The position numbers and the translations under genes were made by a program. Below, in pieces: positions 12,976-26,118 of a stretch of DNA of 64,000 nt. The stretch is taken from positions 197,296,001 through 197,360,000 of the forward strand of contig NC_060207.1 of the NCBI RefSeq assembly GCF_021130785.1. The letters run 5' to 3'. Source of the DNA: Homalodisca vitripennis (taxonomy: Eukaryota; Arthropoda; Insecta; Hemiptera; Cicadellidae). Below the pieces are notes generated by a model that saw only the letters and a program-made list of their open reading frames with translations, was not told the origin of the DNA and ran no database searches. Position 1 is the first letter of the stretch; each line of letters starts with the position of its first letter.

Positions 12976-15900
12976 TGCTCAAACAAAAAATGGTTTATTT
13001 CGTTAATTTATGGTATCACACACGTACATGTAAACAAGTAGAGTCTACAGTGTTATTTATTTTAATTTTCTAATTCTGCGTAATAACATTTTCTTTGTAA
13101 AGAGTGAATATGCTCTATAACATTAACTACAACTTTGAGTTTTTAACACATACATAGTATCACCTTTAATTACTCTATTAAGAAATAAATTAAAAAGTTA
13201 GATACTTCAGAAACCTGCGCTATGTATTTTTCATAATATAAATGTATGGGTAGATTTGATGGATTTTGTTATTCTGCATTATATAACAATAGTCAGAAAG
13301 TGATTATATTTTTGATGGACATTGTTTATTTATATTAAAGTAATCTTTTGAAATATATGTGAAAGGCCACCATTGAAAAGCCACTATCCCGCTTTCTTAG
13401 AAAACAAAAGACATTTGTAAATACAATTGCCATGATCTTTAGTGGACGCTTATATTAAGGTCATGTCTTTCCACACTTGGGGACTGAGAGTCCGCTTTCA
13501 ACATTTCTTTAGTTTTTTCACGACTTAATAAACGTTGCTAATTTTCAAATACGATAATATTTTGGTAAGCATTAAGTGTTCACCGGGGCAACACTGGCTA
13601 GGCGCAACGAATATTTTTATATAATTTCCCTTATGAAAGTGATTCCTTTATGTGTAGCCGTTTTGGCCATTGTTACAGTCCGCCTCTTCATTAATTATAA
13701 CATATAATTAATATGTTGTAACAATTTTTTGCAGTATCCAGGCTGGCCAAACATGACGTGTAATTTAACATGTCTGTATTGTTGAGGTTATAAATCAAAT
13801 CTAGAACACTATGAAACGTTTAATTCATAAACATTGTCTCAGACGCCGTTGAAACTTAAATTTATAAGTGTAATATAATTATATCTTTATCTGAATTATT
13901 TTATTACATTGTTTACGGCAGCGTTACGAAATATTATGTTAGTTGTTTAGTAAATGTGTTCAATCATAATCCATTGATAAGTACATACATTGAGATATTT
14001 ATAAACACAAAATTTAGGTATGTTACTACAATGTACTAATAGTAAAATTATTACTTTACAATAATTGTATCCTGGCCTCTACTTACGTTCACAACACGGT
14101 TTTCTTCAATAACACCTCCTTGGGGATGGATGATTTGGTGGCAGCCCAAGTATCAAAGACTATCAAAGTTTGATCGATGCTGGAATACGGCGTATTTGAT
14201 TCCTTAACGTTTTCATGAAGTCCTTTCTTTCTAGTGTACAACCTGAGCTGTTTTTGTGAATTTATTCGTGCAATATTGAGAGACTAAAAGCAAATAACTA
14301 ATGTCCATTGTCCATTTACGAGTGATTTTTGCCACATTATAGCCCCATTTAATTTTATCTACTACATCCACACCTGAATCACACCTGAATTGCTGCTATT
14401 GTAAGCCAAATCTATTCATTCTCAGCGTGCAGTTTCATTAAACCCTACACTTTTTTGTTAGTTTTTGACTTATATGACACCAAGGTTTAACTATCTTTAA
14501 ATGAAAATACACTTAAGTAGGCGACTGCTGTCTCCATGAAAGCTTCGATAATGAATTCGTCTGAATTCGTATGAACCTTTACGAATTATTTGAATGTTTC
14601 TACTAGTGTTAACTTATGGTTGTGAAGCAGAACTTTTTCAGTGGCAGGGATACAAACCATTTATCGCATGTTACGAGTACATTCCTGCCTATATTTGAAA
14701 TATTAGCAAAAAGGCATATCACTGGCATAATACTTTACTGTGGGAGTCATTTTAAACTTACAAGTGCCGCCTTTTTGTTTCCCATAGTATACTTCAACAC
14801 TTTTTGTAAAAAAAGATTTTTGGGAATTAACTGTAACCACATTGATTGAAAAGACTAAGTGTTCTTATAGTTATCATTGAACAGGTCTATGAACATTCTT
14901 ATACGTACTAACCGGTAAATCGTTTTTTGTTACTACTTGTAGACAAGTTTTTAATTTGATGCTTTTCAACATCGTTTCTCTACTAATATTCAATATTGGT
15001 ATGGGATACAATCATTATGCCTCAAAATATATAAATATATAAAATGATGGAAAAGCAGTCGCAGGACTGACTGACAGAAGTGAGACATAAATAATATGAG
15101 ACACACCTTTAATTTGTTTTTTTAACATAAACAGTTTTATATCTTATATCATTTTATACATATTTAAAAAGATATTTCTTAGCTTGCATATACTATAATG
15201 ATTACTGATTTTTAAATACTAAATTAATAAGTATCTATACATCTTTATTATAACCAATTGTATTAGTTTCTATAATTTGTTTAGTATAATTTTCTCTTCA
15301 ATCTTGTATTTCCGAAATAATTTCTTCATTTTCAATGTCATTATTTTATAAAAATGTAATTATGGGTTTATATTAAACCAAATAATAAATAAAAATTCTG
15401 GAATAAAATCTTTTGTGTTCTATATTTCGTTGTACTTGTAATTGTTTTCGTTTAAAATTGTTAAATTTAATTTATGTTTTGTAAATTTAATTAATAATTT
15501 TGAAGTTTCTTAGGCAAAATTAAAATCTCTTTTTATGCCAACTAATTGTAAGTAAAAGGAAGTTAAGGCTCAATATAATTGAGTAAAGGTGTTATATAAT
15601 ACATAATTAACAGAAAGACTTTGTTAGTTAAAAAAAGTTATATCAGTTTTTTTTTAATAATTTTTGTAATCTGGTCAGGAAGGAAATAGTAGTGAACTAG
15701 AATAGAAATTAATACTAACAGTGCATAAATTCAATTTAGAATCCGATGACCTTTATATATACTGCTATTAAATGATGCAGTAAGTTAACCAATTTTAAGT
15801 TGCGTTCACTAATACATAAAATTAGTAGTTTGTAGATTTATTCAAACCAGTATTTTACTACGTATTTTAGATTCTGTGCAATAATGGTTTGGCGTTGGAA

Positions 15901-17040
15901 GTTTATTAGTATGTTAAAGTTAACATAAATTTTAATAGTAGAGAATAATTTGACAGTAAATTTTGACTGATTTTAAATTGGAGCAACCTGAAAAGATCTA
16001 TAACCAACGAAAGTCTACAGCATCAAGGAAAAATCCACAGTAGGGACCACATTTACGTAAATGACAATATGAGTCAAATCTTAGGAAACAAATCATTGTA
16101 AACACTACTAGATTAGAGAAGAGTTTCGTTATTTTCCTTATCATATATAATGTTGTGTGTTATTGTTGGTTAATATTTCCCATTTAATCCCTATTAATAG
16201 ATTTTTTCACTTGTAAAACATACATTTATAGCTCGAAAAAATTATTCATTTAAATCAATATTAAATCACCTATATTGAGCTGGATTTGTTGCTTGATAAA
16301 TGCACCCCTAGGGAATAGTAGTCGGAACACAAATGTAAGTAATTAACGCGTACGGGGTGTAAATCCAGTGGTGTAGTCACGCCTTCAAGGTCAAGTCTGA
16401 CTACGTGCAGCGGACGAGGACCAAGCCACTGTATTTTGTGACTCTTAATCTTCCCAAATCCAGTCATTTGCGAGTTCAAAGTCCATTGTGCGCGTACTGG
16501 TGGGTCTTTACAGTAAACATTATGGTAGCTCATATTCTGAATGCCCAAACTACTTTTGATTGGTAAATATACATGTCTGTACAGTTACCAAAAATAGGTT
16601 AGTTGTTGTTAGTGTTTTGTTATGGGAGAAAATTTGGGTAACCTTTCGAAAACTTCCATTAAGGGGATAATTGTAACATGCATATATCTAGTACTTAACA
16701 AAGAGAAGTATTGTCGTACCAACTTAATTATAGCTTTAAAATATTTTGTTACCTTTCATTGATTATACTATTTGAGACAAATAGAGGAACGCATCTACAA
16801 TCTACAAACGTAGGTCTATTCGAATATTGAAAAATTTAATAGCTGCTAAATCTGCTCGACTGCATATTTAAATTGTTACTCCCTTACTATTATGCTGCCT
16901 TACTCGTATTTTGGCCTTGTTTATAATCCTAATAAAGACTGCCCACTGTCCACTGTCCAGTTACTCCAAGTCAACTTTCATAATTTTGCTCAATTTCACT
17001 GTTGAAAGTTTATATTGAGGAATTGTACAAAAAGTCAACA
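12976..17040. other. Intergenic DNA, no gene recognised
   Basis: AT-rich. A minus-strand frame at 16270-16548 lies in a GC-elevated patch (16340-16520) but matches nothing I know and has no partner exon. Confidence 0.5.
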
Positions 17041-17215
17041 CCATTCACGAATTCTGAAACAGCTGAGGCAAGTCTGACACTTTTACCAGCCTCTTCTCAG
17101 TCGTCAGGAAAAGCGTGTTTACCAAGGAAACTTCGAAAACAACTGTTATTTGTTCCTTGAATCTGACATTCACATCTATTGGTGCTTGCTAACTGATAAA
17201 CTTTCCCTTTATACA
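17041..17215 (+). repeat. Family F repeat, copy 2
   Basis: Direct copy of 12787-12975, 4.25 kb away, with about 85-90% identity by eye over the core. Confidence 0.75.
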
Positions 17216-20150
17216 CTGACAGAAACATGTTATTTTTTTTACATAAGCAAAACATCAGCAATTGATGTGCAGTTTAGATAATTATAAATTGCGTCGAAAA
17301 CCATTAACCAGTATCTAAAATTAACTTGTAAAAGTTCATGTTGTCATCTTCTATCTCTGACAGTCAACGGACAACAATAGCCGCATTTCTCTCAACCCGA
17401 GCTATGCTTTGTTTGCTCGACCTTCAGCTTCCTTGCGTCACTTATCTTAACACAGGTGATGTCCAGTGACGTGTATTGCTTATCACGTGTTTCCAGCTCC
17501 AATACTCTCACTTGTTCTTAAACTTGCGTAGCAAAAATCCAGGTATCTACGGCATGCTAAGTTTTATACAAATAACTTTGTTTTGTTTGATAAGTCATGT
17601 AATTGAATTTAACTATTCTTGCATTTAAGTGTTTTTACACCCGATGTTTCATAAATGTTTATAGGATAGAAAAATAAGTAAATTTAAAATAGATATTTTA
17701 GTAAATAATTTGTCTTCTGTTTGTCTGTCGGCATGTGATTTATAAAGGAAATATTTCCTTTAAATGCTTAATTTATTGCACTGAATCATCCAGACTGAGT
17801 ACTCTATTTTAATTTTTCTTTAGTATGTTTTCGAAAAATTATTATGCAGTTTAGAGTAAAAAAAAAACCAACAGTATAAAATTTACACAACATATGTCAT
17901 AAAAACTGAATTATTTGGCTAAAAACAGCAAAATAAATTATTAATGTGTAACACAATCATAAAATGGTCTGTATAAAGTTTTTTTTCTTGTTCACCGCTT
18001 ATTGGAATTCTAATTCCCGTTTGGATTTAGAGAAATAAGTTTAATTCATGTGTTTAGATTCAGTTTAAGGGAGATATGATGGAGATATTAATATTTTCAA
18101 AGTTGTGGGAAACGAAACGTATCCTTTTACATAAGCACAATTTCTTAAAATAAGATTCTATTAAATTGTAGGATAACTTATAGTACACTAATTTTCTTAT
18201 GTTACTAATGTTTTGGGGGTAACATTCATAAAAGATTTACGTATAAAAAGTAAATATATGGAATCTTCTACCTTCGTGATCCACCAAATGTGTTTGCACT
18301 GAATTTTTAATATTAGTGAAATAATTAACATACACAGAAAAAGCAGTTTAGATGAGTGAAACAGGCAGACTTATTTAACAATAAAAATACAAATTAAATT
18401 ATCTTTCATAGATATTTAGTTCATTTTCGTTCATCACTGCATCATTCCCATTATCAGGAATAAGTTAGCATTAGAAGCATGAGAGTGTCTGTGCAAGGTT
18501 CTTTGTAGTCACCGCCCAGATTCTTTACTTCACAAATAAAAGTATTTGAGAGTATGATGTTAAAAAAAGTAATAAAAAGTATGATGTTAAACTATCATAT
18601 GAAAGCATTTCTGTTTTATCGTGTTGCTATTTCGTAAATCTCGTATTGTCTGTTTTACAAAGTACAATATATCAAAAATGCAATCCAAGAACTTGTGGTA
18701 CTGGGATATGGTGATCTATAACACGGGAACGTTAGTATATATAAACTTTTGATAAAACACAAAAGCGCTGAAAAAACATAAACATTACTATTGCATTTCA
18801 GAAATACGAGTATTAGGGGTTTATTGTCATATTAAAGAGCAAAATACCCAAATGTTGCAGCTTTGTAATGCAGAAGATACAAATTTAATGCAATAAGTTA
18901 TGGATCTAGAGAAAATACGAATAAATTAAATCTTATAACAGAAAACATGTAGTCTACATACTTTGTTATGGCTGAAATATAACTTACGATTACAACTTGT
19001 TTTTAAGAATACATACGTAAGTAATATAAATAATCTTTAATTAAAACAGATTCCTACGCACTTACATATTAAAACAACATGTAAATTACATAGACAAGAG
19101 AGCAAACACATATAGATTACGATCATAATACGTCAGTAGAGTATTATACAGTGGGACAGTGCAATACAGTGGGACAGGCTGCAAAAATTTCTGTATTACA
19201 TAGTCCGTGGATGCAAGATAATTCTTATTGCTGATGCTGTACAAAGTATCAATAAGCAATTTAAAAAATGTCTTAATTTGCGTAAGAGGCATTAAATTTA
19301 TAAAAACATATAATAAATGAGCTACAATATATTTCGAGTAACAAATTAATAAAAAAATAAAACAGTAAATAACAGTGCCAATACTTTGATCCAAATTTGA
19401 TTGAATTTGTCATAACAAGTAAAAGTGGAGGTTTAAACAAAGTCGCAGCTTTGAAATTCTGTTTAACCCAAGTACTTTATCTAGAATATGCCTCCATTGG
19501 CAAAATCTTCATCTCTCGCAAGTTAAAGAGAATCGAAACATGCTAGCAATAGACTTTAATGATAGCTCTACCTAGTCCTACAGTTGTATATATCGTAATA
19601 TCGATCCACCCTTTTTCTCCAATATATCGACATTTGTTGTTAGTGATGAGTTACTGTAAAACATCTATGTGGTTGCGTAGATGAAAGTTTCACATCAGTT
19701 TTTGCTGTACTCAGTTTCCAAGTTTCAACATAAATGAACTCTCCTGGTTAACTTTTAGGCGCTAGAACTTATGCAGGCTTTATAATATAAATCCGTATAG
19801 AATAATATCTTTCAATTTGGGCGTTATATACGAGTTCAGACGATATTCTTATGAATCTTACACCTTTTTTAAACTTATAGACAGAGCAGCCAGAAATTTC
19901 AAGTATTAATCTTTCCTAAAGAACTTGATAAAATATGGGATAATAATACAAGTGGCTTAGAGTTCATATAATATTTGAAAAAATATTTCTTTTAGATAAA
20001 ATATCTAATAGTTATGAAACTACGGGGCTATTAAGGAAACAGTTATAAGTTGTATAAAATACAAAGTAGGAACTTGAATAACAGAAAAGGCACGTAACCT
20101 GGATCTAATTTGATAGATAGTCGAGGATGTGATTTCATAGTATAATTATA
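17216..20150. other. Intergenic AT-rich DNA, nothing recognised
   Basis: No plausible exon, RNA gene or repeat was identified apart from the palindrome at 17743. Confidence 0.55.
17743..17762. repeat. 20-bp perfect palindrome
   Basis: TAAAGGAAATATTTCCTTTA reads the same on both strands. Confidence 0.8.
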
Positions 20151-20236
20151 TCGGCGCGGATGTCAAACGAGACACCATATTGAACTGGGAATACTAAGAC
20201 CCCAGTCCCATATTCTTGTTACCTTTATTATTGGAA
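20151..20236 (+). repeat. Family I repeat, copy 1
   Basis: TCAAACGAGACACCATATTG, then AACTGGGAATACTAAG and CATATTCTTG recur inverted at 26031-26118. Confidence 0.7.
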
Positions 20237-20864
20237 TGTAGATATCGTACTAAATTAAGTATTGATCATTCGTGTTTATAAAAGATATTTGATTATTCTT
20301 TTGGAGATTTTTGAATTGCATGTTGTCATATAACATATTTAGAAATTTAAATCTAATGAGAAGCTTATCGGAAGTTAATTTTAAAATATAAATACTACAG
20401 TGAGGCTAAATCCTACGGTATAATATAAATACAAACTGCATATTATAGATTTGTTATAGAAGCACACTTTAAACAACTTTTAATTAAGAAAAAAATATTT
20501 CAATGAACGCAAATTCTAAGTTGAAAAGCTATATTGACGTAAAATTATATACTGGCTAGGCTTCAATATCAGCGTGAGAGGTATGACTTTTTCCTTATAA
20601 AATACATTATGCAGCAATTTTATTTTGTATTTGGACACAGTGACAGTAATAAAAAAACTTCCATTTCCTTTCGTAAGGGGTCGAAGCTGAGAATAACTTT
20701 ACCTAATATAATATAAAGAACGAATTAAAGTCATTTTCTCATAATTTAAATTAACTTTCAGTACTAAAAATGTGTGAGCAAAAATGTTAGCGCAAAGTTT
20801 ATAACAAATAAGTACGTAATATATCTTTGTATTTTATGTATAATATTATAGGCATTAATAAACT

Positions 20865-20978
<114 letters not shown>

Positions 20979-21109
20979 TTACATGTTTGCTACTGCCGGT
21001 GGTAAAATCACCCTCGTGTTGAGGAGTCGCATAAGAATGGGGACGCCTTCGGTTTAAACAATATTGTATTAATGTGGTGAATTTAAACCAGTTCCATCTT
21101 CTTATAACA

Positions 21110-21113
<4 letters not shown>

Positions 21114-21160
<47 letters not shown>
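21114..21160. repeat. (AT)n microsatellite
   Basis: 47 bp of uninterrupted AT dinucleotides. Confidence 0.97.
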
Positions 21161-21163
<3 letters not shown>

Positions 21164-22070
21164 TATTTATGTACATATACAGTTTTCAAATTAAAATATA
21201 TAACATCATTGTTAAATTCAATAATAAACAGAGGATGCCCTACAACACTTATTAGTAGTGAATTGGCTAAGCTGTGTTTTAAATTTTGTATAAAAAGATG
21301 CCAAATTTGCCACTCAGTATCATCCTGGAATATAAAGAATAAATCTTATTAAGAAGACCACCTGCAAAGCCTTAAAAACATCTCTAGAACTAAAGGATAA
21401 CGCAGAATATTCTAAACGCAATATTCTATAACGTAAATAAATGGGCGTAACAATTCAAAATATTACTCATACAATATTGAATTAATACAATGACATTAGA
21501 AGATCTGAGAAGATACTTGTGTAAATGAAAATTAAATATGCAAGAATCAATATGTGATGTATAGATAGTGTATACCTGCTACACGTATCTGGAGGCAATA
21601 GTGTATTTAGCGATCACGTTTCAGAGCTAAGCTATTACCATTAGTTAGTACTAATATTCAAAATAACAACACACAGTAATTATTAGATCTCTAGATGATA
21701 CAGAGAGATGGATTAAATACTCGCCATCCATATTCATTTCGTTAAAACAAAAGAAATGTAAAATGCCTACTATTTATAGATCATTTATATTCATAGATAG
21801 GGAAATAATACAATCACGAAAGTTTTAATATCATTTGTATATTTTATCCCAGCAATTATTTTTGCTTTTTATTTTAGTTAAAACTTCTTTTAAATTAGCT
21901 AAAATATACTTATAATTGAAGGGAAAATATGAAAAGCTTGCGGGAGAACGTTTTTTGACGTCTTCAGTACGAGTTTCAGACGTTTACCACGAGATAAATT
22001 TAGTAATCAACGGCCAGAAATTTACTTATTTGTGAACAATATCTTTTAACAGGTAATATAAATTGTAGCA

Positions 22071-22847
22071 AAAAATTATGGTTCCCTGTAAAGTCGGTTT
22101 TACGGGCGAAGATTTTACGTGACAACGTCTTTTTCTCGGTAGAATATTTATTGATATGAATATTATTAAATTGCACAATAGGAACAAGGAATTGAATGAA
22201 AATAAGAATTGCACAAATATTAACTATAGAAATATATTTTGTTTACTAAAACATTGTACATAATTTGAAATTAATTAAAATTTGTTATTGTAAATGGTAA
22301 AGTTGAATAAAACATTTACTAAAATTGGAATTTGAAATTCTTGCTAAACACAGTTAAATTCTAACTCCGCGCGTGGTGATTGGTCGGTTTAGTTCGTTTG
22401 TTTGGTCGCACTGTTATGACAGGTTAGAGGTTATAATTTGTTATTTTAAATGTTTGACTAGCAATACGCGCTGTTTCTTCTCAATCGACTGAATTACGAT
22501 TGATTGCAGAGTGATTTAAACTAATAATTTACTTAACACTATCAACATTTGTCAATTGTATGACATAACCTATAAACTCAGTTTCTCAATTTTTGTGTCA
22601 ATCTAACAATTAATCAATCAATCATAGTTTACGATAATGAAATATCAGTGTACAATTATTTACCTTTATTGTTGTAGTTGTTGTAAATGACAAATCTAAG
22701 CACTCCACATTTTCACGAATAAACATAGTTATCTGCTTTATCCCGTGCGGCGGACCCACTGGACGGGCATCGTAACGTTACCGGCCGTTACACTTTTTCA
22801 TGAGTGACTCCGAGCCGCAACCTAATTTAAGACGTTGTTACGTCAAT
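22071..22847 (+). mobile_element. Family A element, copy 1
   Basis: About 777 bp, over 95% similar by eye to copies 2 and 3. The left end is AAATTATGGTTCCCTGTAAAG, followed by a hairpin (CCTGTAAA...TTTTACGGG). An inverted motif ACGTGACAACGTCTT occurs near the left end (22117-22131), and its complement AAGACGTTGTTACGT near the right (22829-22843). It contains CpG-rich patches (CCGCGCGTGG; CCCGTGCGGCGGACCCACTGG) and no coding frame. It is probably a non-autonomous DNA element. The superfamily is unrecognised and no clear target duplication is visible. Confidence 0.7.
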
Positions 22848-23084
22848 AATAATCCTTACATGCCCTCAGTAAGCGTAGATAGTATCAAGATAAGAACAGG
22901 TTTAACACCTGTAATACTACAGTTTGAAGTTGCTCAAATATACTGTAACATACCTAGTGAGATTAAAATGTAACTATAGAAACCAAACACAAGGTAGTGC
23001 TAAGATATTTAGGTATTTTATTAATATTTTTACGGTATTAAAACGGTAACTAATTATTTTCCTTTTGTTGGAAGAATCGCAAAT

Positions 23085-23363
23085 CATGTAGAACAATATC
23101 ATCCTGACGTAACAAATATATCAAATAACAGAGCGAAGCTGTTCTATGCAGATATTATCTTCATAGTGAGTGACTAGTTCGGCCAAGTCTATAACAGTGT
23201 CGGTGGGTAATGTCAGTTTGGGAGTTATGGCGTGGATGTGGCCCATTCACCAAAGATCGATGTTTCATAGCGCTCTGCAGATCTCCGCTCGCACATCAAA
23301 CTTCTCTATAGCTTTCATGTATTGGTATTCCATCCATATATCTTACATGCTATCTCTATAAGA
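23085..23363 (+). repeat. Family B repeat, copy 1
   Basis: The shared block runs from CAGATATTATCTTCATAGTG through ACTAGTTCGGCCAAGTCT, GGCGTGGATGTGGCCC and CATAGCGCTCTGCAG to TTACATGCTATCTCTATAAG. Similarity to copy 3 extends left to about 23085. It begins about 240 bp after family A copy 1. No conserved frame can be defended. Confidence 0.75.
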
Positions 23364-23551
23364 TCGTACAACTTACTTACATCTATGGTTTCAAGCATAA
23401 TGTCTACAACTGGGATCAGTTTTAGATAACTTAAATAAATTTCTTCCTTTTTGTTGAAAAACAATTTTATGTGTAATTGGTAGCGTAAATTACAGATGCT
23501 ATTTCAAGCTCCTACGAAGCATGTACTTTTTTGATTCTACATTTATAGAAG

Positions 23552-23552
<1 letters not shown>

Positions 23553-23598
<46 letters not shown>

Positions 23599-23611
23599 TA
23601 TATATATATAA
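23553..23611. repeat. (TA)n microsatellite
   Basis: TA tract with one AA interruption near 23594. It is probably the tail of the minus-oriented SINE head next to it. Confidence 0.95.
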
Positions 23612-23631
23612 TTTCAATAAATATACTATAA

Positions 23632-23697
23632 AAAAGTACTTGTTCCGTACGAACTCGATCTAGGATATATAATTCACACTACCAATACACCGCAGAT
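23632..23697 (-). repeat. Decayed tRNA-like SINE head, minus orientation
   Basis: AAGTACTTGTTCCGT...AACTCGATCTAGGAT...ACTACCAATACACCGCAGA is the diverged reverse complement of the head at 51521-51591 and its AAGTACTTTTTAT extension. In its own orientation it runs straight into the (TA)n tract at 23553-23611, the same head-then-(TA)n order as the 51.5-kb copy. Confidence 0.55.
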
Positions 23698-23741
23698 ATC
23701 GTCCTTTTAACGAACCATTTATTTTGTATCAGCCTATTTCT

Positions 23742-23797
23742 GCACTCATTCGGAAAGTGAGAGATCCGGATTGGAGTCCCGGTGGAGTGACTTATAC
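23742..23797 (+). repeat. Decayed tRNA-like SINE head, plus orientation
   Basis: CACTCATTCGG, then AAGTGAGAGATCCGGATT and GGAGTCCCGGTGGAG match the 3' half of the head at 51545-51590. It lies only about 45 bp from an opposite-strand copy, giving a head-to-head pair. Confidence 0.55.
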
Positions 23798-23799
23798 TA

Positions 23800-23905
23800 T
23801 CTATATACTAGCAGTTACACGCGGCTTTACGCGCAATTCCTTAGGTTTTGCACCTGTAAGATCAGTTCTGGTTCGAGTGAAATACATTCCCGACGCTTAT
23901 GTTGA
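23800..23905 (+). repeat. Fragment resembling a widespread arthropod non-LTR 3' repeat
   Basis: TATACTAGCAGTTACACGCG, then GCTTTACGCGC, recalls the TACTAGC-GTTACCCGCGGCTTCGC-CGCG phrase I know from many arthropod genomes, usually at ends of RTE-like non-LTR elements. It is followed by CATTCCCGACGCTTATG. Assignment is by memory of that phrase only. Confidence 0.4.
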
Positions 23906-24340
23906 GTTTTCCTTCTCCTCAAAATATGTTCAAAAGTATATATTTATTATGGTGATTGTAATTCACTTTAATGTTAATATTTTTGTCCTATTGCTGATTT
24001 GAATACGGTGTGAATGAATTATTTAAAATGATTGATGACTTAATTAAAGCTGCTCAATATACATTTTAATACTAAGATCTCATTGCTATGCAAACTTCTT
24101 AGGTGAACTCGCCATACTCTGTATTAAATTTAACTTTACTATCCTAGGCACAAGTTAATATTTTAAATTCCCTGTTTCTAAAAACCATTTATTAATGCAA
24201 CATTTTAGTAACGAAGTAGCTAAATACAAAACTATTGAGTAATTTAATATCGTAATTCTACACAAATTGCAAGCCCTTGTTGTATGATGACCCATTATTT
24301 ATCCTTGGTTTTTTTAAGAACCTTTTCGATAAAAAAAATA

Positions 24341-24522
24341 CTGTACACTTCACAATTTAATCATTGCTATTCAAAGCTGGGTTTTATTATGTATGACACG
24401 TGTAGAGTCTATAGTGTATGTTACCCACGCGCGCTTTGGATAGTAATCCTCATGAATCTGCAGTCTACATTGTTGTTGAGGTTTGTATTTTCGCGTTACT
24501 GAAAACAAAATGTCAGTGAAAA
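24341..24522 (+). repeat. Family D repeat, copy 1
   Basis: Shares TGTACACTTCACAATTTAA, ATGACACGTGTAGAGTCTAT and CACGCGCGCTTTGGATAGTA with 40770-40959. Class unknown. Confidence 0.75.
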
Positions 24523-24977
24523 ATTTAAATAGTATTTTAAATCTATATTATTATTAATTGTATTATATACAATGATACAGTGTACTATTTTTTGAAACAA
24601 TCCATAAAGTATGATTAATGTTTCCCTGTCCACAGACTGGTGTAAGCTAACCAGGGTGGTCCAAAAATTAAAGAAATAAATAACAACTTTTTTCTTTTGT
24701 TATCGAAACTCTTGAAATAAGAAGTAGATCTTCGTATTGAAACCACGTTTTCAAAAGCCACTTTGTGTGTTATGACGTTCAAGGCCTTACACGATAGTGT
24801 AAGTTAATAATAAGTGTGAGAAGATTAAAAATATTTACAGCACTCAGTTTCAAACATTGGTTGGATATATCAAATAACTAAAAATTTTAGGAATTATGTC
24901 ATTTCTAATACGTTTAATATTCTCTCCGTATTTCATAAAAATTTAATTTACATTGACTTCATTAGCAATAATAATTA

Positions 24978-25704
24978 CATTGGAACTGCAATATTCCGGA
25001 CTCCAACTATCCGGACTTCAATTATCCGGATCAGATTGAGAACAATATAACAATCACAAATCGTTCTGAGAGCAATGAATATACAATAGTCGCGCGCTGT
25101 AGTTGACCTTTCTCACTGCGAAAATAGTGTAGCGATAGCGAATTCAGTTTGGGGGAAGAGGGGCGATGACTCACACTGCCTCGCTACCCTACTACGGTCT
25201 CTCACTTAGTCGAATTATATTAATAGGCAGTCGGCCAGTTCTTCTTTAACCTGCTGTAAGGGTTAATTGATATGTTGACTCTTTCGTGTTTCTTAAAGTT
25301 TTTTTTGTATATTGTGCAGTACTGTACTATGATGAGTTATAAGAGGAAAGGTGCAGAGTTATCGTTTGCCGATAAAGTTAAAACTATTGAACAGTTGTAA
25401 ACATTTACGTAAGGTGTACAAAGTAGGAACATAAACAATATCGGACATCAAAAATATGATTTCTCCATTTTAAACTGATTATGAAAGAATGTGCCTAATG
25501 TGTTTCACTATGTTTTAGTATTTTATGTCAATATTATGTAATTTAAACATTGTCATTTATATTGTTTTTTTATAATAAACACTGTAAATGTTCTTTATTG
25601 TGTTTTGTTTACAATTATCATAAAAAAGGCTTTTTTTACGAAAAATTCCATCCATCCAGATTGCGTCCGGTCCCAATTAATCCGGATAATTTTTAACTGT
25701 ACTG
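24978..25704 (+). mobile_element. Tigger/pogo-type DNA transposon deletion derivative
   Basis: The 727-bp element is flanked by TA (24976-24977 and 25705-25706), the target duplication of the Tc1/mariner-pogo group. The right end (reverse complement CAGTACAGTTAAAAATTATC) and left end (CATTGGAACTGCAATATTCC) are related. Both carry repeated TCCGGA motifs, as Tigger ends do. Inside is the start of a Tigger/CENP-B-like transposase, ending at a stop. Most of the transposase gene is deleted, so the element is non-autonomous. Confidence 0.75.
25329..25455 (+). pseudogene. N-terminal fragment of a Tigger-type transposase, broken
   Basis: The ATG at 25329 opens 23 codons beginning MMSYKRKG, with SFADKVKTIEQL at the end, then TAA at 25398-25400. 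This matches the Tigger/Jerky/CENP-B opening (K-R-K ... DK-K-IE-L), the first helix of the psq-type DNA-binding domain. After a frameshift, 25411-25455 reads KVYKVGT, stop, TISDIKN, corresponding to the following VGxSTISDIKK motif. Nothing recognisable of the catalytic DDE domain follows. The fragment is clearly dead, with a stop, a frameshift and a large deletion. Confidence 0.7.
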
Positions 25705-26030
25705 TACTTTGCATGAAAATAAGTATTTATTTATTATAAATAAATATACTTACATTTTTATTTGAAGAATTCTTTATTCACTTATTTGAGAAGAAACATT
25801 ATTGACCTATCAAAAGTGGCTATGCAAACAACGGCAGAGAATAGGCGATGTGTTAAATATCCTCAATTTGTATTTTTAGATCTGAAATTCTTATACTATG
25901 TATGAGTTTTTTATCATCCAAATCTTTATTTAAAATACAAACACGGTTTTAGTGCAAATGTAACAAAATATATTTTTAAGAGTTTAATAAAATATAACTG
26001 AATGACAATTCGCTAAACATGAGACTGCAT

Positions 26031-26118
26031 TGCAATACTAAAGGTAGCAAGAATATGTGACTGCGGGGCTTAGTATTCCCAGTTCAATATGGTGTCTCGT
26101 TTGATACCCGAGCCGATC
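26031..26118 (-). repeat. Family I repeat, copy 2 (inverted)
   Basis: Reverse complement of 20151-20236. CTTAGTATTCCCAGTTCAAT and ATGGTGTCTCGTTTGA are exact. Confidence 0.7.

Noticed and set aside
16270..16548. 92-codon minus-strand frame
   Set aside because: No recognised domain. It is isolated, with no neighbouring exon.
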